NCBI GenBank assembly: GCA_023426425.1
Contig: JAFAAT010000014.1
Location: 1-23,960, forward strand
DNA length: 23,960 nucleotides
Origin: Bacteroidota bacterium
GTDB taxonomy: Bacteria; Bacteroidota; Bacteroidia; Chitinophagales; Chitinophagaceae
Direction: 5' to 3'
Each line of letters begins with the position of its first letter. The stretch's first letter is position 1. A program made the translations under genes and the position numbers. The notes beneath the pieces are model-generated. The model ran no database searches. It saw only the letters and a list, made by a program, of their open reading frames with translations, and was not told the origin of the DNA. Positions 7,727 through 15,934 of the stretch are shown here, one piece after another.

Positions 7727-9169
7727 ATGATACTGACTTTACTCATATTGGTTCCTCTGGTGGCAGGCATTATCAGCTTCGCCCTCAAAGGTGAGGCAGC
7801 TAAAGGTTTAGCGCTGGTAAGCTCCATAGCTACGCTAGCTATCTCTGGCTATGTAGCCTATGAAACCATGGGAGGAGAATTGTACTTCAACATGCCCTGG
7901 ATTCCCCAACTGGGTAGTGAATTCAGTCTCCAGGCAGACGGGATGAGTGCCATGCTTTGTCTGCTAACCGGAATCGTTATGCCAGTCGTAATCATCGCCA
8001 ACTGGAACAAGGAAGTTGAAAAAGCAAACTCTTTTTACGGCCTCATGCTGCTCACTCAGGCTGGCATCACCGGTGTGTTCCTGGGTTATGATGCACTCGT
8101 TTTCTATTTCTTCTGGGAGCTTGCGCTGATCCCCGTTTATTTCCTTTGTTCAAGATGGGGCGGGGAAAAGAGAATCCCGGTCACCTTCAAGTTCTTTGTC
8201 TACACTTTTGTAGGCAGCCTTATGATGCTGGCTGGTCTCATTTATCTGTCAACTCTTACTCCAGGTGGTAACGGATATTCCTGGGCAAACATCACCAGAG
8301 CAGGTGCCTCACTCCCATTCGAAACTCAGCAATGGCTGTTCTGGCTGATCTTCATCGCCTTTGCTATCAAGCTACCAATATTTCCTTTCCATACCTGGCA
8401 GCCCGATACTTATGAGCAGTCACCTACATCTGTCACTATCATCCTGAGTGCCCTAATGGTTAAGATGGGTATGTTTGCCACACTGCGCTGGCTTTTCCCA
8501 GTAGTACCAGACGGAGTAGCATTCTGGTCAAATACTATCATCATCTTGTCCATAATAGGGATTGTATATGCCTCACTGCTGGCAATTGTTCAAACTGATC
8601 TGAAGAGACTGGTGGCTTATTCATCAATTGCACACATGGGACTTATGAGTGCTGGTGCATTTGCAAACACAGAAGTCGGTATGCACGGTCTTATGGTGCA
8701 GATGTTTAATCACGGAATTAATATTACCGGCATGTGGCTTATAGTATCCATGATCGAAAACCGCTGGGGCACACGAGATATGACAAAACTGGGTGGCATG
8801 GCAAAAGCTGCACCCCAGATGGCAATCGCCTTAGTGATTATCGCCTTCGCCAACATCGCGCTCCCACTAACAAATGGGTTCGTAGGTGAGTTTATGTTGT
8901 TCCACGGTCTGTTCCAGAGCGAATTGCCTTATCATATCACCTACATGGCCGTAGCCGGATTAGGAATTATCCTCGCCGCTGTCTATACCTTAAACATGGT
9001 ACAACGCACTACATTCGGAGAGACAGCTCCAATGGTGGTTGCGGGCGACATGACAATGAACGAATCGATTGCGATGGCTTTAATCGTCGCTCTGGTTATA
9101 TTTTTAGGAGTTTATCCTGCACCTCTTCTCGAACTGACTCAGGGAGTGGCCCAGGTGATAGCACCCTGA
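7727..9169 (+). CDS. nuoM: NADH-quinone oxidoreductase subunit M (antiporter-like)
   Basis: NuoM (480 aa) is the middle antiporter-like proton-pumping subunit. Diagnostic segments are FYFFWELALIPVYFL with the conserved helix-5 glutamate, PIFPFHTWQPDTYEQSPTSV with His222 (broken helix 7), DLKRLVAYSSIAHMGLM (helix 8, with the proton-path lysine in LKR), and PLTNGFVGEFMLF. The protein is hydrophobic from the first residue, and the C-terminus is short, without a lateral helix, as expected for NuoM. It lies 27 nt after nuoL. Confidence 0.96.
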   Translation: MILTLLILVPLVAGIISFALKGEAAKGLALVSSIATLAISGYVAYETMGGELYFNMPWIPQLGSEFSLQADGMSAMLCLLTGIVMPVVIIANWNKEVEKANSFYGLMLLTQAGITGVFLGYDALVFYFFWELALIPVYFLCSRWGGEKRIPVTFKFFVYTFVGSLMMLAGLIYLSTLTPGGNGYSWANITRAGASLPFETQQWLFWLIFIAFAIKLPIFPFHTWQPDTYEQSPTSVTIILSALMVKMGMFATLRWLFPVVPDGVAFWSNTIIILSIIGIVYASLLAIVQTDLKRLVAYSSIAHMGLMSAGAFANTEVGMHGLMVQMFNHGINITGMWLIVSMIENRWGTRDMTKLGGMAKAAPQMAIALVIIAFANIALPLTNGFVGEFMLFHGLFQSELPYHITYMAVAGLGIILAAVYTLNMVQRTTFGETAPMVVAGDMTMNESIAMALIVALVIFLGVYPAPLLELTQGVAQVIAP

Positions 9170-9253
9170 TAGATGGATAGTGAAGAAAGAGAGAATTTGA
9201 TTAATTTAAATAACCCGGATTTTCAGAGCGTATCTGTAATCTGGTAACTAGAT

Positions 9254-10639
9254 ATGAAAGCAATAATTGCTGCAGCCTTAATCGGAGTTATCCTGATGTT
9301 CGTGAGCACTACAGTTCAGAATAAAAAAACTGTTGTCTCAATTGCCACAGCCTTGATACTCATTCTGTTAGGGATCAACATCTGGGATTCCTACCAGGTG
9401 CTGACCTCACCGTCGACTATTGCGAAGTCTTACTTCAACAACATGATCAGCCTCGACAGTTTTGGCCTGTGGTTCAATACACTGATGGCAGGATGCACTC
9501 TGTTGTTTGTATTGCTAATGGGCAAAGAAATCCGCAAGGTTGGTAGCCACGTTGGTGAGTACTTTGCACTGATCTGCTTTATTCTTTGCGGTATTTTTAT
9601 GCTTTCCAGTTACCAGAACATGCTAATCCTGTTTCTGGGTATCGAGATACTTTCTATTCCACAATATATTCTCGCCGGAAGCGATAAACGAAATCTCAAG
9701 AGCAGTGAAGCCTCGCTCAAATATTTCCTGATGGGGGCATTTTCCACTGGTATCCTGTTAATGGGGATCGCAATGCTCTATGGTGCAACTGGAACATTCG
9801 ATATAATGAGTTTCCGCGTGCTCCAGTCAGCCACACTCAATCCTCTGGCACTTACAGGCATCCTGTTCCTGATCATCGCGTTCGGCTTTAAAATCTCAGC
9901 AGCACCCATGCACATGTGGACACCAGACGTGTACGATGGTTCGCCCACTCCTTTCACTGCCTTCATGTCAACGATTGTCAAAGCAGGTGCATTCGTCGGC
10001 TTCCTGAGATTATTCCATGCTTCATTTGGCAACCTGAGTGACCACTGGATGCTTATCGTAGCTATCATAACCGCGCTCACGTTGTTCATCGGTAACATTA
10101 CAGCCGTTTTCCAGCAGAGTGTAAAGCGCATGCTTGCCTACTCCTCCATAGCACAGGCAGGCTTCATGTTGTTCGCTATCTTCTCTATAAATGCTACGGC
10201 CTGGCAGGGAATGATCATTTATGCGGTTGCATATTCCGTGGCTTCCATCGGTGTCTTTGCAGTGTTAATGAAGCTCAAGGATTACACGTATGACGGATTT
10301 AACGGCCTCGCTAAGAAAGAACCTGCTTTGGCATTCTTTACCACAGTATTTTTGCTTTCGCTGGCCGGTATTCCACTAACCGGCGGATTCATGGCTAAGT
10401 ACTTTGTGCTGCTGGCAGCAATAGAACAGGGAGAGGTCTTCTGGCTGGTGATTTTTGCACTGCTCATGGCTGCGGTAAGCGCCTACTATTATTTCAGAGT
10501 TATCATGGCCATGTATTTCAAGCAGGGCTCACCCGAATTGGCTAGTGAGGTTACAGCTTACGACAGAACACTGCTTGCCATTACCTGCGCCATAGTCATT
10601 CTGATTGGCGTGATGCCTCAGTTGTTTCTGAACACCTAA
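9254..10639 (+). CDS. nuoN: NADH-quinone oxidoreductase subunit N (antiporter-like)
   Basis: NuoN (461 aa) is the third antiporter-like subunit and the last gene of the operon. Recognisable segments are LFLGIEILSIPQYILAGSDK (helix-5 glutamate region), APMHMWTPDVYDGSPTPFTA starting at residue 217, VKRMLAYSSIAQAGFML, and GIPLTGGFMAKYFVL. An 84-nt gap separates it from nuoM, without a convincing promoter. The operon appears to end here: the next gene, scpB, is 228 nt away and functionally unrelated, although I see no strong terminator hairpin in between. Confidence 0.95.
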   Translation: MKAIIAAALIGVILMFVSTTVQNKKTVVSIATALILILLGINIWDSYQVLTSPSTIAKSYFNNMISLDSFGLWFNTLMAGCTLLFVLLMGKEIRKVGSHVGEYFALICFILCGIFMLSSYQNMLILFLGIEILSIPQYILAGSDKRNLKSSEASLKYFLMGAFSTGILLMGIAMLYGATGTFDIMSFRVLQSATLNPLALTGILFLIIAFGFKISAAPMHMWTPDVYDGSPTPFTAFMSTIVKAGAFVGFLRLFHASFGNLSDHWMLIVAIITALTLFIGNITAVFQQSVKRMLAYSSIAQAGFMLFAIFSINATAWQGMIIYAVAYSVASIGVFAVLMKLKDYTYDGFNGLAKKEPALAFFTTVFLLSLAGIPLTGGFMAKYFVLLAAIEQGEVFWLVIFALLMAAVSAYYYFRVIMAMYFKQGSPELASEVTAYDRTLLAITCAIVILIGVMPQLFLNT

Positions 10640-10746
10640 GAATACAGGCGCTTCACTCCCAGCGTTGGTTTGTTCCTTCTACACCGCATTGTCCTTTCCA
10701 GCCCGAACTGTCGCGTTGTTTAACATATATGTCACAAGCGATTATT

Positions 10747-10754
10747 TAACTTTG
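10747..10754 (+). promoter_or_regulatory. Candidate -7 promoter box for scpB
   Basis: TAACTTTG matches TAnnTTTG exactly and lies about 110 nt before the scpB start, in the 228-nt gap after nuoN. No TTTG/TTG element sits at the usual -33 distance; the nearest TTG (10716-10718) is too far upstream. Apart from this box I see nothing convincing in the gap. Confidence 0.35.
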
Positions 10755-10867
10755 TGCACCCGGGCAATTGCTGCCCTTTCCGATTTACTCACATCTGTGC
10801 ATTTCTTTCCCGAAGAGTTTTGATGTACTAAGGTATTTTCGAGGTGAACAAGTAAAAAGTGGAACGT

Positions 10868-11506
10868 ATGGATATCGAACAGTTAATGCCCCATGTCGAA
10901 GCGTTGATCTTTGCAAGCGAAAGACCAATTACGCAGATCGAGATCACAGAGATGGTCGGCCAGGCTATGGAAGAGCCTATTGAAGCTGAACGCATCGCTA
11001 CCTGTATAGACGCCATCCGCGAAAAATACGAAGCCGAATATTATCCTTTCCACCTCAAAGAAGCCGGTGGAGGTTATCAATTCCTTACCAAGAAAGCTTT
11101 CCACAAAACTGTACTGCAACTGAACGGCGACAAGCACATCAAAAAGCTTTCCTCTTCAGCAATGGAGACTTTGTCTATTATTGCCTATAAACAACCGATC
11201 ACTAAATCCGATATCGAGTTTATCCGTGGCGTAAGTGCTGACTACTCCATTCAAAAACTCCTGGAGAAAGACCTGATTGTTATCGCCGGCCGCAATGAGG
11301 ATATGGTGGGTAAGCCATTGGTATACGCCACCTCTAAGAGCTTCATGGATTATCTTGGTATTAATTCTCCCGCCGAACTGCCCCAGTTGAAAGACATATC
11401 GAACATCGACATTGTTGTACCTACCAACGGTTCAGAAGCCCAGCCAGGTGAGGATGGTACAAGCCCCCTCATGGTAAATGAACAGGGCGACCTGCAATTG
11501 AGCTAG
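10868..11506 (+). CDS. scpB: Segregation and condensation protein B
   Basis: ScpB is the winged-helix kleisin-interacting partner of ScpA in the bacterial SMC condensin complex, which acts in the cytoplasm on the nucleoid. I start at ATG 10868 (212 aa, MDIEQLMPHVEAL). A GTG at 10859 would add three residues. Typical ScpB content is visible: the first winged helix opens with VEALIFASERPIT, and the second contains LSSSAMETLSIIAYKQPITK and IEFIRGV, ending in GRNEDMVGKPLVYATSKSFM. The C-terminal 40 residues are acidic and low in complexity. Its natural partner scpA is not in the window. Confidence 0.93.
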   Translation: MDIEQLMPHVEALIFASERPITQIEITEMVGQAMEEPIEAERIATCIDAIREKYEAEYYPFHLKEAGGGYQFLTKKAFHKTVLQLNGDKHIKKLSSSAMETLSIIAYKQPITKSDIEFIRGVSADYSIQKLLEKDLIVIAGRNEDMVGKPLVYATSKSFMDYLGINSPAELPQLKDISNIDIVVPTNGSEAQPGEDGTSPLMVNEQGDLQLS

Positions 11507-11537
11507 CCGCTTACTGCTCCAACTAATATTGAGACGC

Positions 11538-11566
11538 TTTGAAATTTACTTAATCGTCTATCTTTG
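11538..11566 (+). promoter_or_regulatory. dnaN promoter of the Bacteroidota type
   Basis: TTTG at 11538-11541 and TATCTTTG at 11559-11566 are separated by 17 nt. Both match the -33 (TTTG) and -7 (TAnnTTTG) elements described for Bacteroidota. The dnaN ATG follows 20 nt after the box. This is the best two-part promoter in the window. Confidence 0.65.
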
Positions 11567-11586
11567 TTTCCAAACTCATTGAATCA

Positions 11587-12708
11587 ATGCGATTTATCGT
11601 CACTTCTACAGGATTGCTAAAGAACCTACAACAGATCAGTGGTGTGATCAGTGCAAACACAGTACTTTCTGTGCTTGAAGACTTTCTTTTCGAACTTAAG
11701 GGTAACACACTGACACTTACAGCCACCGACCTGGAGACGATGATGCGCGTGCAAATGGAAGTTGCTGAAGCCCAGGATGACGGACGGATTTGCATACCTT
11801 CAAAAATTCTCCTGGAGTACCTGAAAAACCTTCCTGAACAACCCGTAACCTTCAATATCAATGAGCAGGACCTCAGTATAGAAATGAGCTCCTCCGTCGG
11901 AAAGTATAAGATCGGTGGTGAAAAAGCTGACGATTTCCCAAAGGAGCCGGCACCTTCCGACACCACAACTTTTTCTATGCCGTCCATTGCGCTTATCGAG
12001 AGCATAAACAATACCTTATTTGCCGTCAGCAATGATACGCTCCGTCCTGCGATGACAGGGGTCTACTTCGAAATGGCTCCAGAGAGTATCACTTTTGTAT
12101 CTACAGACGCACACAGACTGGTACAGTTCCGCAGAAAGGATATCAGCTGCCCTACACAGGAAGGTTTTGTTGTGCCTAAGAAGCCTTTACAGCAGCTTCG
12201 TTCTACACTGCCTGCAGATGAAACAAGCCTCGAGCTTTCCTTCAATAGCAGTCATCTATTCATAACCAGCAGCCATTTAAGTATGAGCTGCCGGCTGATC
12301 GACGCTCGCTTCCCCGACTACAAAGCAGTAATCCCTACTGACAATCCATACAAGCTCACAATAAACAGGGCAGACTTCATTAGCGCCCTCCGTCGCGTGA
12401 GCATCTTTGCCAACAAAACCACTAATCAGGTATTGCTGGACATCAACGGCAACTCACTGCAGGTAAGCGCCCAGGATATAGACTTTTCCTATGAAGGAAA
12501 AGAAACCCTGAGCTGCCAGTACAGCGGCGAGGATATGAAGATCGCCTTCAATGCTAAGCTGATGATCGAGATGGTCAACAATATAGAAGGCGAAGAACTG
12601 CAGATCGACCTCAGCACTCCAACAAGAGCGGGTATCTTCCGTCCCACAGAAATTGGTGATAACGAGGAAGTACTTATGCTGCTGATGCCACTGATGGTAG
12701 GTGTTTAA
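11587..12708 (+). CDS. dnaN: DNA polymerase III subunit beta (sliding clamp)
   Basis: The beta clamp (373 aa) forms a homodimeric ring that tethers DNA polymerase III and other repair proteins to DNA. The three-domain length and pattern fit: domain 1 begins MRFIVTSTGLLKNLQQISGV; the domain 1 to 2 region contains FPKEP and DTLRPAMTGVYFEM; VSTDAHRLVQFRRK is a strong family signature; RFPDYKAVIPTDNPYKLTI leads into domain 3; and the C-terminus ends in the typical LLMPLMV. It has its own promoter and is separated from scpB by 80 nt. dnaA is not adjacent in this window. Confidence 0.96.
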   Translation: MRFIVTSTGLLKNLQQISGVISANTVLSVLEDFLFELKGNTLTLTATDLETMMRVQMEVAEAQDDGRICIPSKILLEYLKNLPEQPVTFNINEQDLSIEMSSSVGKYKIGGEKADDFPKEPAPSDTTTFSMPSIALIESINNTLFAVSNDTLRPAMTGVYFEMAPESITFVSTDAHRLVQFRRKDISCPTQEGFVVPKKPLQQLRSTLPADETSLELSFNSSHLFITSSHLSMSCRLIDARFPDYKAVIPTDNPYKLTINRADFISALRRVSIFANKTTNQVLLDINGNSLQVSAQDIDFSYEGKETLSCQYSGEDMKIAFNAKLMIEMVNNIEGEELQIDLSTPTRAGIFRPTEIGDNEEVLMLLMPLMVGV

Positions 12709-13060
12709 CTAATCTCCTAAACAAGCTGTTGGTTCAATTGCTGCCGCGTTAGGACACCCTAATTCAGTAGAATACCTGAAGATATAGCTTTCAAATGCTG
12801 GGGCTTGACCCAAGATAGAAATTGTCACTGGGAGTTTCAACTCAAAATAAAAGCTTAAGCTACTCTTACTTTGGAGTGACTTTATTATAGAGTCCTATTG
12901 AAGCCGTACTAAAGCCGTAAATCCCCATTCTTTTATAGGTTTTCATGGGCTCCAGCTCAATTCCTTTCACGCGGGTACTATTCTGGACCGGTAGTAAGTT
13001 TCCCTGTCATTAGTTCCTGATCGGATTTGTGTAATTTTCCGCCCAATCTAATTTCTGCTG
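12709..13060 (+). other. 352-nt gap between dnaN and hddA, no convincing gene
   Basis: No gene with a recognisable product lies here. On the minus strand there are two overlapping open stretches. One is a 26-codon ORF with ATG at 12946 and TAA ending at 12866; its frame stays open further upstream without an ATG. The other is a stop-free frame from 12894 down to 12709 with no ATG. Together they could be a frameshifted remnant, but chance is equally possible. A short inverted repeat TTAGG-acac-CCTAA follows dnaN without a T-run, so it is a poor terminator. A weak -7-like TAATTTTC (13032-13039) precedes hddA. Confidence 0.4.
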
Positions 13061-14083
13061 ATGATCTACAGAAGTAAGGCTCCCCTTCGCATCGGTCTTG
13101 CCGGAGGAGGAACCGACGTGAGCCCCTATTGCGACCTCTTTGGCGGTGCCATTCTCAATGCCACAATTTCACTGTATGCCTATGCAAGCATTGAGCTGTT
13201 GCAAATTCCTGAAGTGATCATCGAAGCAGTAGACAGAGGAGAGATCGCCACCTACTCCCTTTCTGATTCTCTGCCCATCGATGGGCATCTGGATCTCGCG
13301 AAGGGTGTATACAACCGCCTGGTACGCGAGCACGGACCTTTGCCTTCTGGCTTCAAACTGACTACCTACGTGGATGTACCTGCCGGTTCGGGCTTGGGCA
13401 CTTCTTCAACTTTGATGACAGCCATACTAGGAGCCTTTGCCGAATGGCTTCGCCTGCCGTTGGGAGAATATGACCTGGCACACCTCGCATATGAGATAGA
13501 GCGCCTGGAACTTAAGATGGCTGGAGGCAAGCAGGATCAGTATGCCGCAACTTTCGGAGGAGTCAACTACATGGAGTTCTACGGAGATGATAAAGTCATT
13601 GTAAATCCGCTCAGAATTAAACCCAAATATCTCTACGAACTTTCCAATAATCTGCTTCTATACTTCACTGCCACCAGCAGACTCTCTTCCATCATCATTG
13701 AAGCACAGAGTAAGAATGTGGTGGATAAAAATAAGACTTCAATCGATGCCATGCACCAGCTAAAGGAACAGTCAAGAATGATGAAAGAGGCGCTTCTTAG
13801 GGGAAACATTGATGAAATTGGGTCTATTCTGGATTTCGGTTTCAAGCATAAAAAACAAATGGCGCAGGGAATATCCAACTCGCTTATGGACGAGATCTAC
13901 GCCACAGCCCTCAAAGCAGGAGCTACTGGTGGAAAGATAAGCGGGGCAGGCGGAGGTGGGTTTATGATGTTCTACTGTCCGGGAAACACCAGCTACAAAG
14001 TGCGTGAGGCATTGAGTGCCTTCGGCGGAGGATTTCACCCCTACCAGTTCGTAGAACGTGGACTGTTTACCTGGAGCATTTAA
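13061..14083 (+). CDS. hddA: GHMP kinase, probable D-glycero-D-manno-heptose 7-phosphate kinase
   Basis: This 340-residue protein has the three GHMP-kinase motifs. The N-terminal substrate loop is APLRIGLAGGGTDVSPY (about residues 7-23). The ATP phosphate-binding motif PAGSGLGTSS is at 107-116. The C-terminal glycine loop GATGGKISGAGGGGF is at 287-301. The AGGGTD loop is typical of the HddA/WcbL group, which phosphorylates D-glycero-D-manno-heptose 7-phosphate at C1 on the way to GDP-heptose. Fucokinase- or galactokinase-like relatives are the main alternative. The pairing with a nucleotidyltransferase of the HddC type 13 nt downstream supports the heptose assignment. GmhA and the bisphosphate phosphatase needed for a full pathway are not in the window. 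Confidence 0.8.
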   Translation: MIYRSKAPLRIGLAGGGTDVSPYCDLFGGAILNATISLYAYASIELLQIPEVIIEAVDRGEIATYSLSDSLPIDGHLDLAKGVYNRLVREHGPLPSGFKLTTYVDVPAGSGLGTSSTLMTAILGAFAEWLRLPLGEYDLAHLAYEIERLELKMAGGKQDQYAATFGGVNYMEFYGDDKVIVNPLRIKPKYLYELSNNLLLYFTATSRLSSIIIEAQSKNVVDKNKTSIDAMHQLKEQSRMMKEALLRGNIDEIGSILDFGFKHKKQMAQGISNSLMDEIYATALKAGATGGKISGAGGGGFMMFYCPGNTSYKVREALSAFGGGFHPYQFVERGLFTWSI

Positions 14084-14096
14084 AACAAAAGACTTC

Positions 14097-14795
14097 ATGG
14101 AGTGTATTATACTGGCGGGAGGACTGGGAACACGCTTACAATCGGTAATCGGTGAATTCCCCAAATGCATGGCACCAGTCAACGGTAAGCCTTTCCTGCA
14201 TTACTTGTTCGAATACCTACAGACACAGGGTTGCACTCGTGTCGTCCTTTCCCTGGGCTATAAACACGAAGTAATCCTCGACTGGCTGAAAAAGGAACAA
14301 CCGGCAATTGACACGCTCTACGTGGTGGAAGAGCAACCGCTTGGAACCGGCGGTGGCATTCGCCTCGCCCTGGAAAAAATTGAAGCCGAGGAAGCAATAA
14401 TCCTTAATGGTGACACTATGTTCCAGGTGGACCTCCCAGCCTTAATTGACTTTCATAATGAAATGCAATCGGAGACCACCATCGCATTGAAGGAAATGCA
14501 CGAGTTTGAACGCTACGGCGTGGTCATGACTGCACCGGACGGTAGGGTCAAATTCTTCGAGGAAAAGCAATACAGGAAAACAGGACTGATCAACGGAGGA
14601 ATCTATGTGGTGAACAGAAACAGCCTGCTTCAAAGAGATCTACGCGAGAAATTCTCTTTTGAAAAGGACTACCTTGAAGCAAATGTTACAAATGCAAGGT
14701 TCTACGGAAAGCAGTTTGATGGCTACTTTATTGATATCGGCATCCCGGAAGACTACTCGCGCGCGCAGGAGGACCTAAAAAAACTGTTTGGATGA
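14097..14795 (+). CDS. hddC: Sugar-1-phosphate nucleotidyltransferase, probable heptose-1-phosphate guanylyltransferase
   Basis: I start at ATG 14097 (232 aa), which places the nucleotide-binding signature MECIILAGGLGTRL at the very N-terminus as in the family; the open frame upstream to 14058 overlaps hddA and is not needed. PKCMAPVNGKPFLHYLFEYL follows, then LNGDTMF at about 103-109, whose Asp106 is the usual metal ligand, and YFIDIGIPEDYSRA near the end. Proteins of this type join a sugar 1-phosphate to GTP or another NTP; HddC makes GDP-D-glycero-D-manno-heptose. The assignment to heptose rests mainly on the neighbouring kinase. The stop TGA overlaps the ATG of the glycosyltransferase gene (ATGA at 14792-14795), which suggests translational coupling. 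Confidence 0.78.
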   Translation: MECIILAGGLGTRLQSVIGEFPKCMAPVNGKPFLHYLFEYLQTQGCTRVVLSLGYKHEVILDWLKKEQPAIDTLYVVEEQPLGTGGGIRLALEKIEAEEAIILNGDTMFQVDLPALIDFHNEMQSETTIALKEMHEFERYGVVMTAPDGRVKFFEEKQYRKTGLINGGIYVVNRNSLLQRDLREKFSFEKDYLEANVTNARFYGKQFDGYFIDIGIPEDYSRAQEDLKKLFG

Positions 14796-15187
14796 AAATA
14801 GCAATCATCGGACCTGCCCACCCACTAAGAGGAGGTGGAATATCCACCTTCAACGAAAGACTGGCTGCCGCCTTACAGCAGCAGGGACATGAGGTAACGA
14901 TCTATTCATTCTCCCTACAATACCCCTCCTTCCTCTTCCCCGGCAAGTCTCAGTTTACCGATGAGCCACCACCTGTGGGAATAAGGATAGAGTCAGTAAT
15001 CAATTCCATCAACCCACTAAATTGGCTCAGCGTCGGCCGGCAAATCAGCCAGGCAAAACCCGATCTGGTCGTTGTCAGGTACTGGCTACCCTTCATGGGG
15101 CCATCTTTGGGAACTATTCTCAGGAAAATCAAAAAAAATAGACATACCATGATTGTGTGCATTGCAGACAACGTCATTCCTCATTAA
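14792..15187 (+). CDS. Glycosyltransferase N-terminal half, as terminated by the TAA
   Basis: If the stop is real, the ribosome makes a 131-residue product from the ATG that overlaps the hddC stop. It holds most of the acceptor-binding Rossmann half (glycine-rich GPAHPLRGGGIS at residues 7-18) but none of the nucleotide-sugar-binding half, so it should be inactive alone. The stop context TAAA is an efficient terminator in other bacteria, so substantial read-through is not expected. Confidence 0.5.
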   Translation: MKIAIIGPAHPLRGGGISTFNERLAAALQQQGHEVTIYSFSLQYPSFLFPGKSQFTDEPPPVGIRIESVINSINPLNWLSVGRQISQAKPDLVVVRYWLPFMGPSLGTILRKIKKNRHTMIVCIADNVIPH

Positions 15188-15250
15188 AAACGTCCGGGTG
15201 ATAAGCAGTTTACCAGTTATTTCATCAAGCCTGTTGACTCCTTCATCACC

Positions 15251-15916
15251 ATGAGCAGAGATGTGCTGAAGGATCTTCAATCTATTACCTCAAAACCCGC
15301 CAGATTTGCACCCCATCCGGTTTATGACAACTATGGCGACGCCATCCCCAAAGAGGAAGCCTGCCGGACATTGAATCTCGACCCGGCGCAGAAGTATCTA
15401 CTGTTCTTCGGTTTTATCAGGAAATACAAGGGGCTGGACATCCTGCTGGAAGCTATGCAGGACCAGAGGATTAAAGATGCGGGAGTCAAGCTTATTGTGG
15501 CAGGAGAGTTTTACGACGATAGGGTAGGGTACGAAGACCTATTGAGGAAGGTGGAGGGACAGGTGCATCTCTTTACTGATTTCATCCCCAATGATGAAGT
15601 AAAACTATTTTTCAGCGCAGCAGACCTCATAGTTCAACCCTATCGCAGTGCTACCCAGAGCGGCATTACCCAGGTTGCCTATCATTTCGAAAAACCAATG
15701 GTGGTCACTAATGTAGGTGGCCTGGCCGAAGTGGTGCCGGATGGGAAAACAGGATTCATTACCTCTCCTGAACCCAGGGCTATAGCAGATGCAATTGTCC
15801 GCTTTTTCCAGCCAGACTCTATACCACATCTGGAAAATAACCTCCGAATACAAAAACAGAAGTATAGCTGGGAAACCTTCGTAAACAGCCTGATGGAACT
15901 GGCATTCCAGCCGTAG
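15251..15916 (+). CDS. Glycosyltransferase C-terminal half, possible separate product
   Basis: The first ATG after the internal stop in the same frame is at 15251 (MSRDVLKDL). It would give 221 residues covering the donor-sugar domain of the GT4 fold. In intact homologues this methionine is internal, in FITMSRDVL, so I do not think it is a native start. The fragment is listed because an automated annotation may show it as a separate gene. Confidence 0.45.
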   Translation: MSRDVLKDLQSITSKPARFAPHPVYDNYGDAIPKEEACRTLNLDPAQKYLLFFGFIRKYKGLDILLEAMQDQRIKDAGVKLIVAGEFYDDRVGYEDLLRKVEGQVHLFTDFIPNDEVKLFFSAADLIVQPYRSATQSGITQVAYHFEKPMVVTNVGGLAEVVPDGKTGFITSPEPRAIADAIVRFFQPDSIPHLENNLRIQKQKYSWETFVNSLMELAFQP

Positions 15917-15934
15917 AGACATGCATGTCCTTTT

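Larger units (their letters stand above)
14792..15916 (+). pseudogene. GT4-type glycosyltransferase split by an in-frame TAA
   Basis: Reading through one TAA at 15185-15187 (codon 132) gives a single 374-codon frame with the normal length and layout of a GT-B fold, family 4 glycosyltransferase. The acceptor-side Rossmann domain starts MKIAIIGPAHPLRGGGIS. The donor-side domain contains LLFFGFIRKYKGLDILLEAM, QPYRSATQSGITQVAYHFEK and TNVGGLAEVVPDGKTGF. Around the stop the frame reads DNVIPH-stop-KRPGD. Homologues as I know them have PHE+RPGD, so one G to T change (GAA to TAA) explains the break; both halves are in the same frame, with no indel. The gene overlaps hddC by 4 nt. A surface-glycan glycosyltransferase using the GDP-heptose made by its neighbours is an inference. 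Sequencing error cannot be excluded. Confidence 0.82.

Noticed and set aside
10640..10700. Terminator after nuoN
   Set aside because: Only a 4-bp CGCT/AGCG stem is visible, without a following T-run.
10859..10867. GTG start for scpB
   Set aside because: ATG 10868 is three codons later and gives the usual MDIEQ-type N-terminus; GTG is possible but unsupported.
10768..10983. 71-codon plus-strand ORF overlapping the start of scpB
   Set aside because: It runs into scpB in another frame and has no domain-like content; scpB is clearly the real gene.
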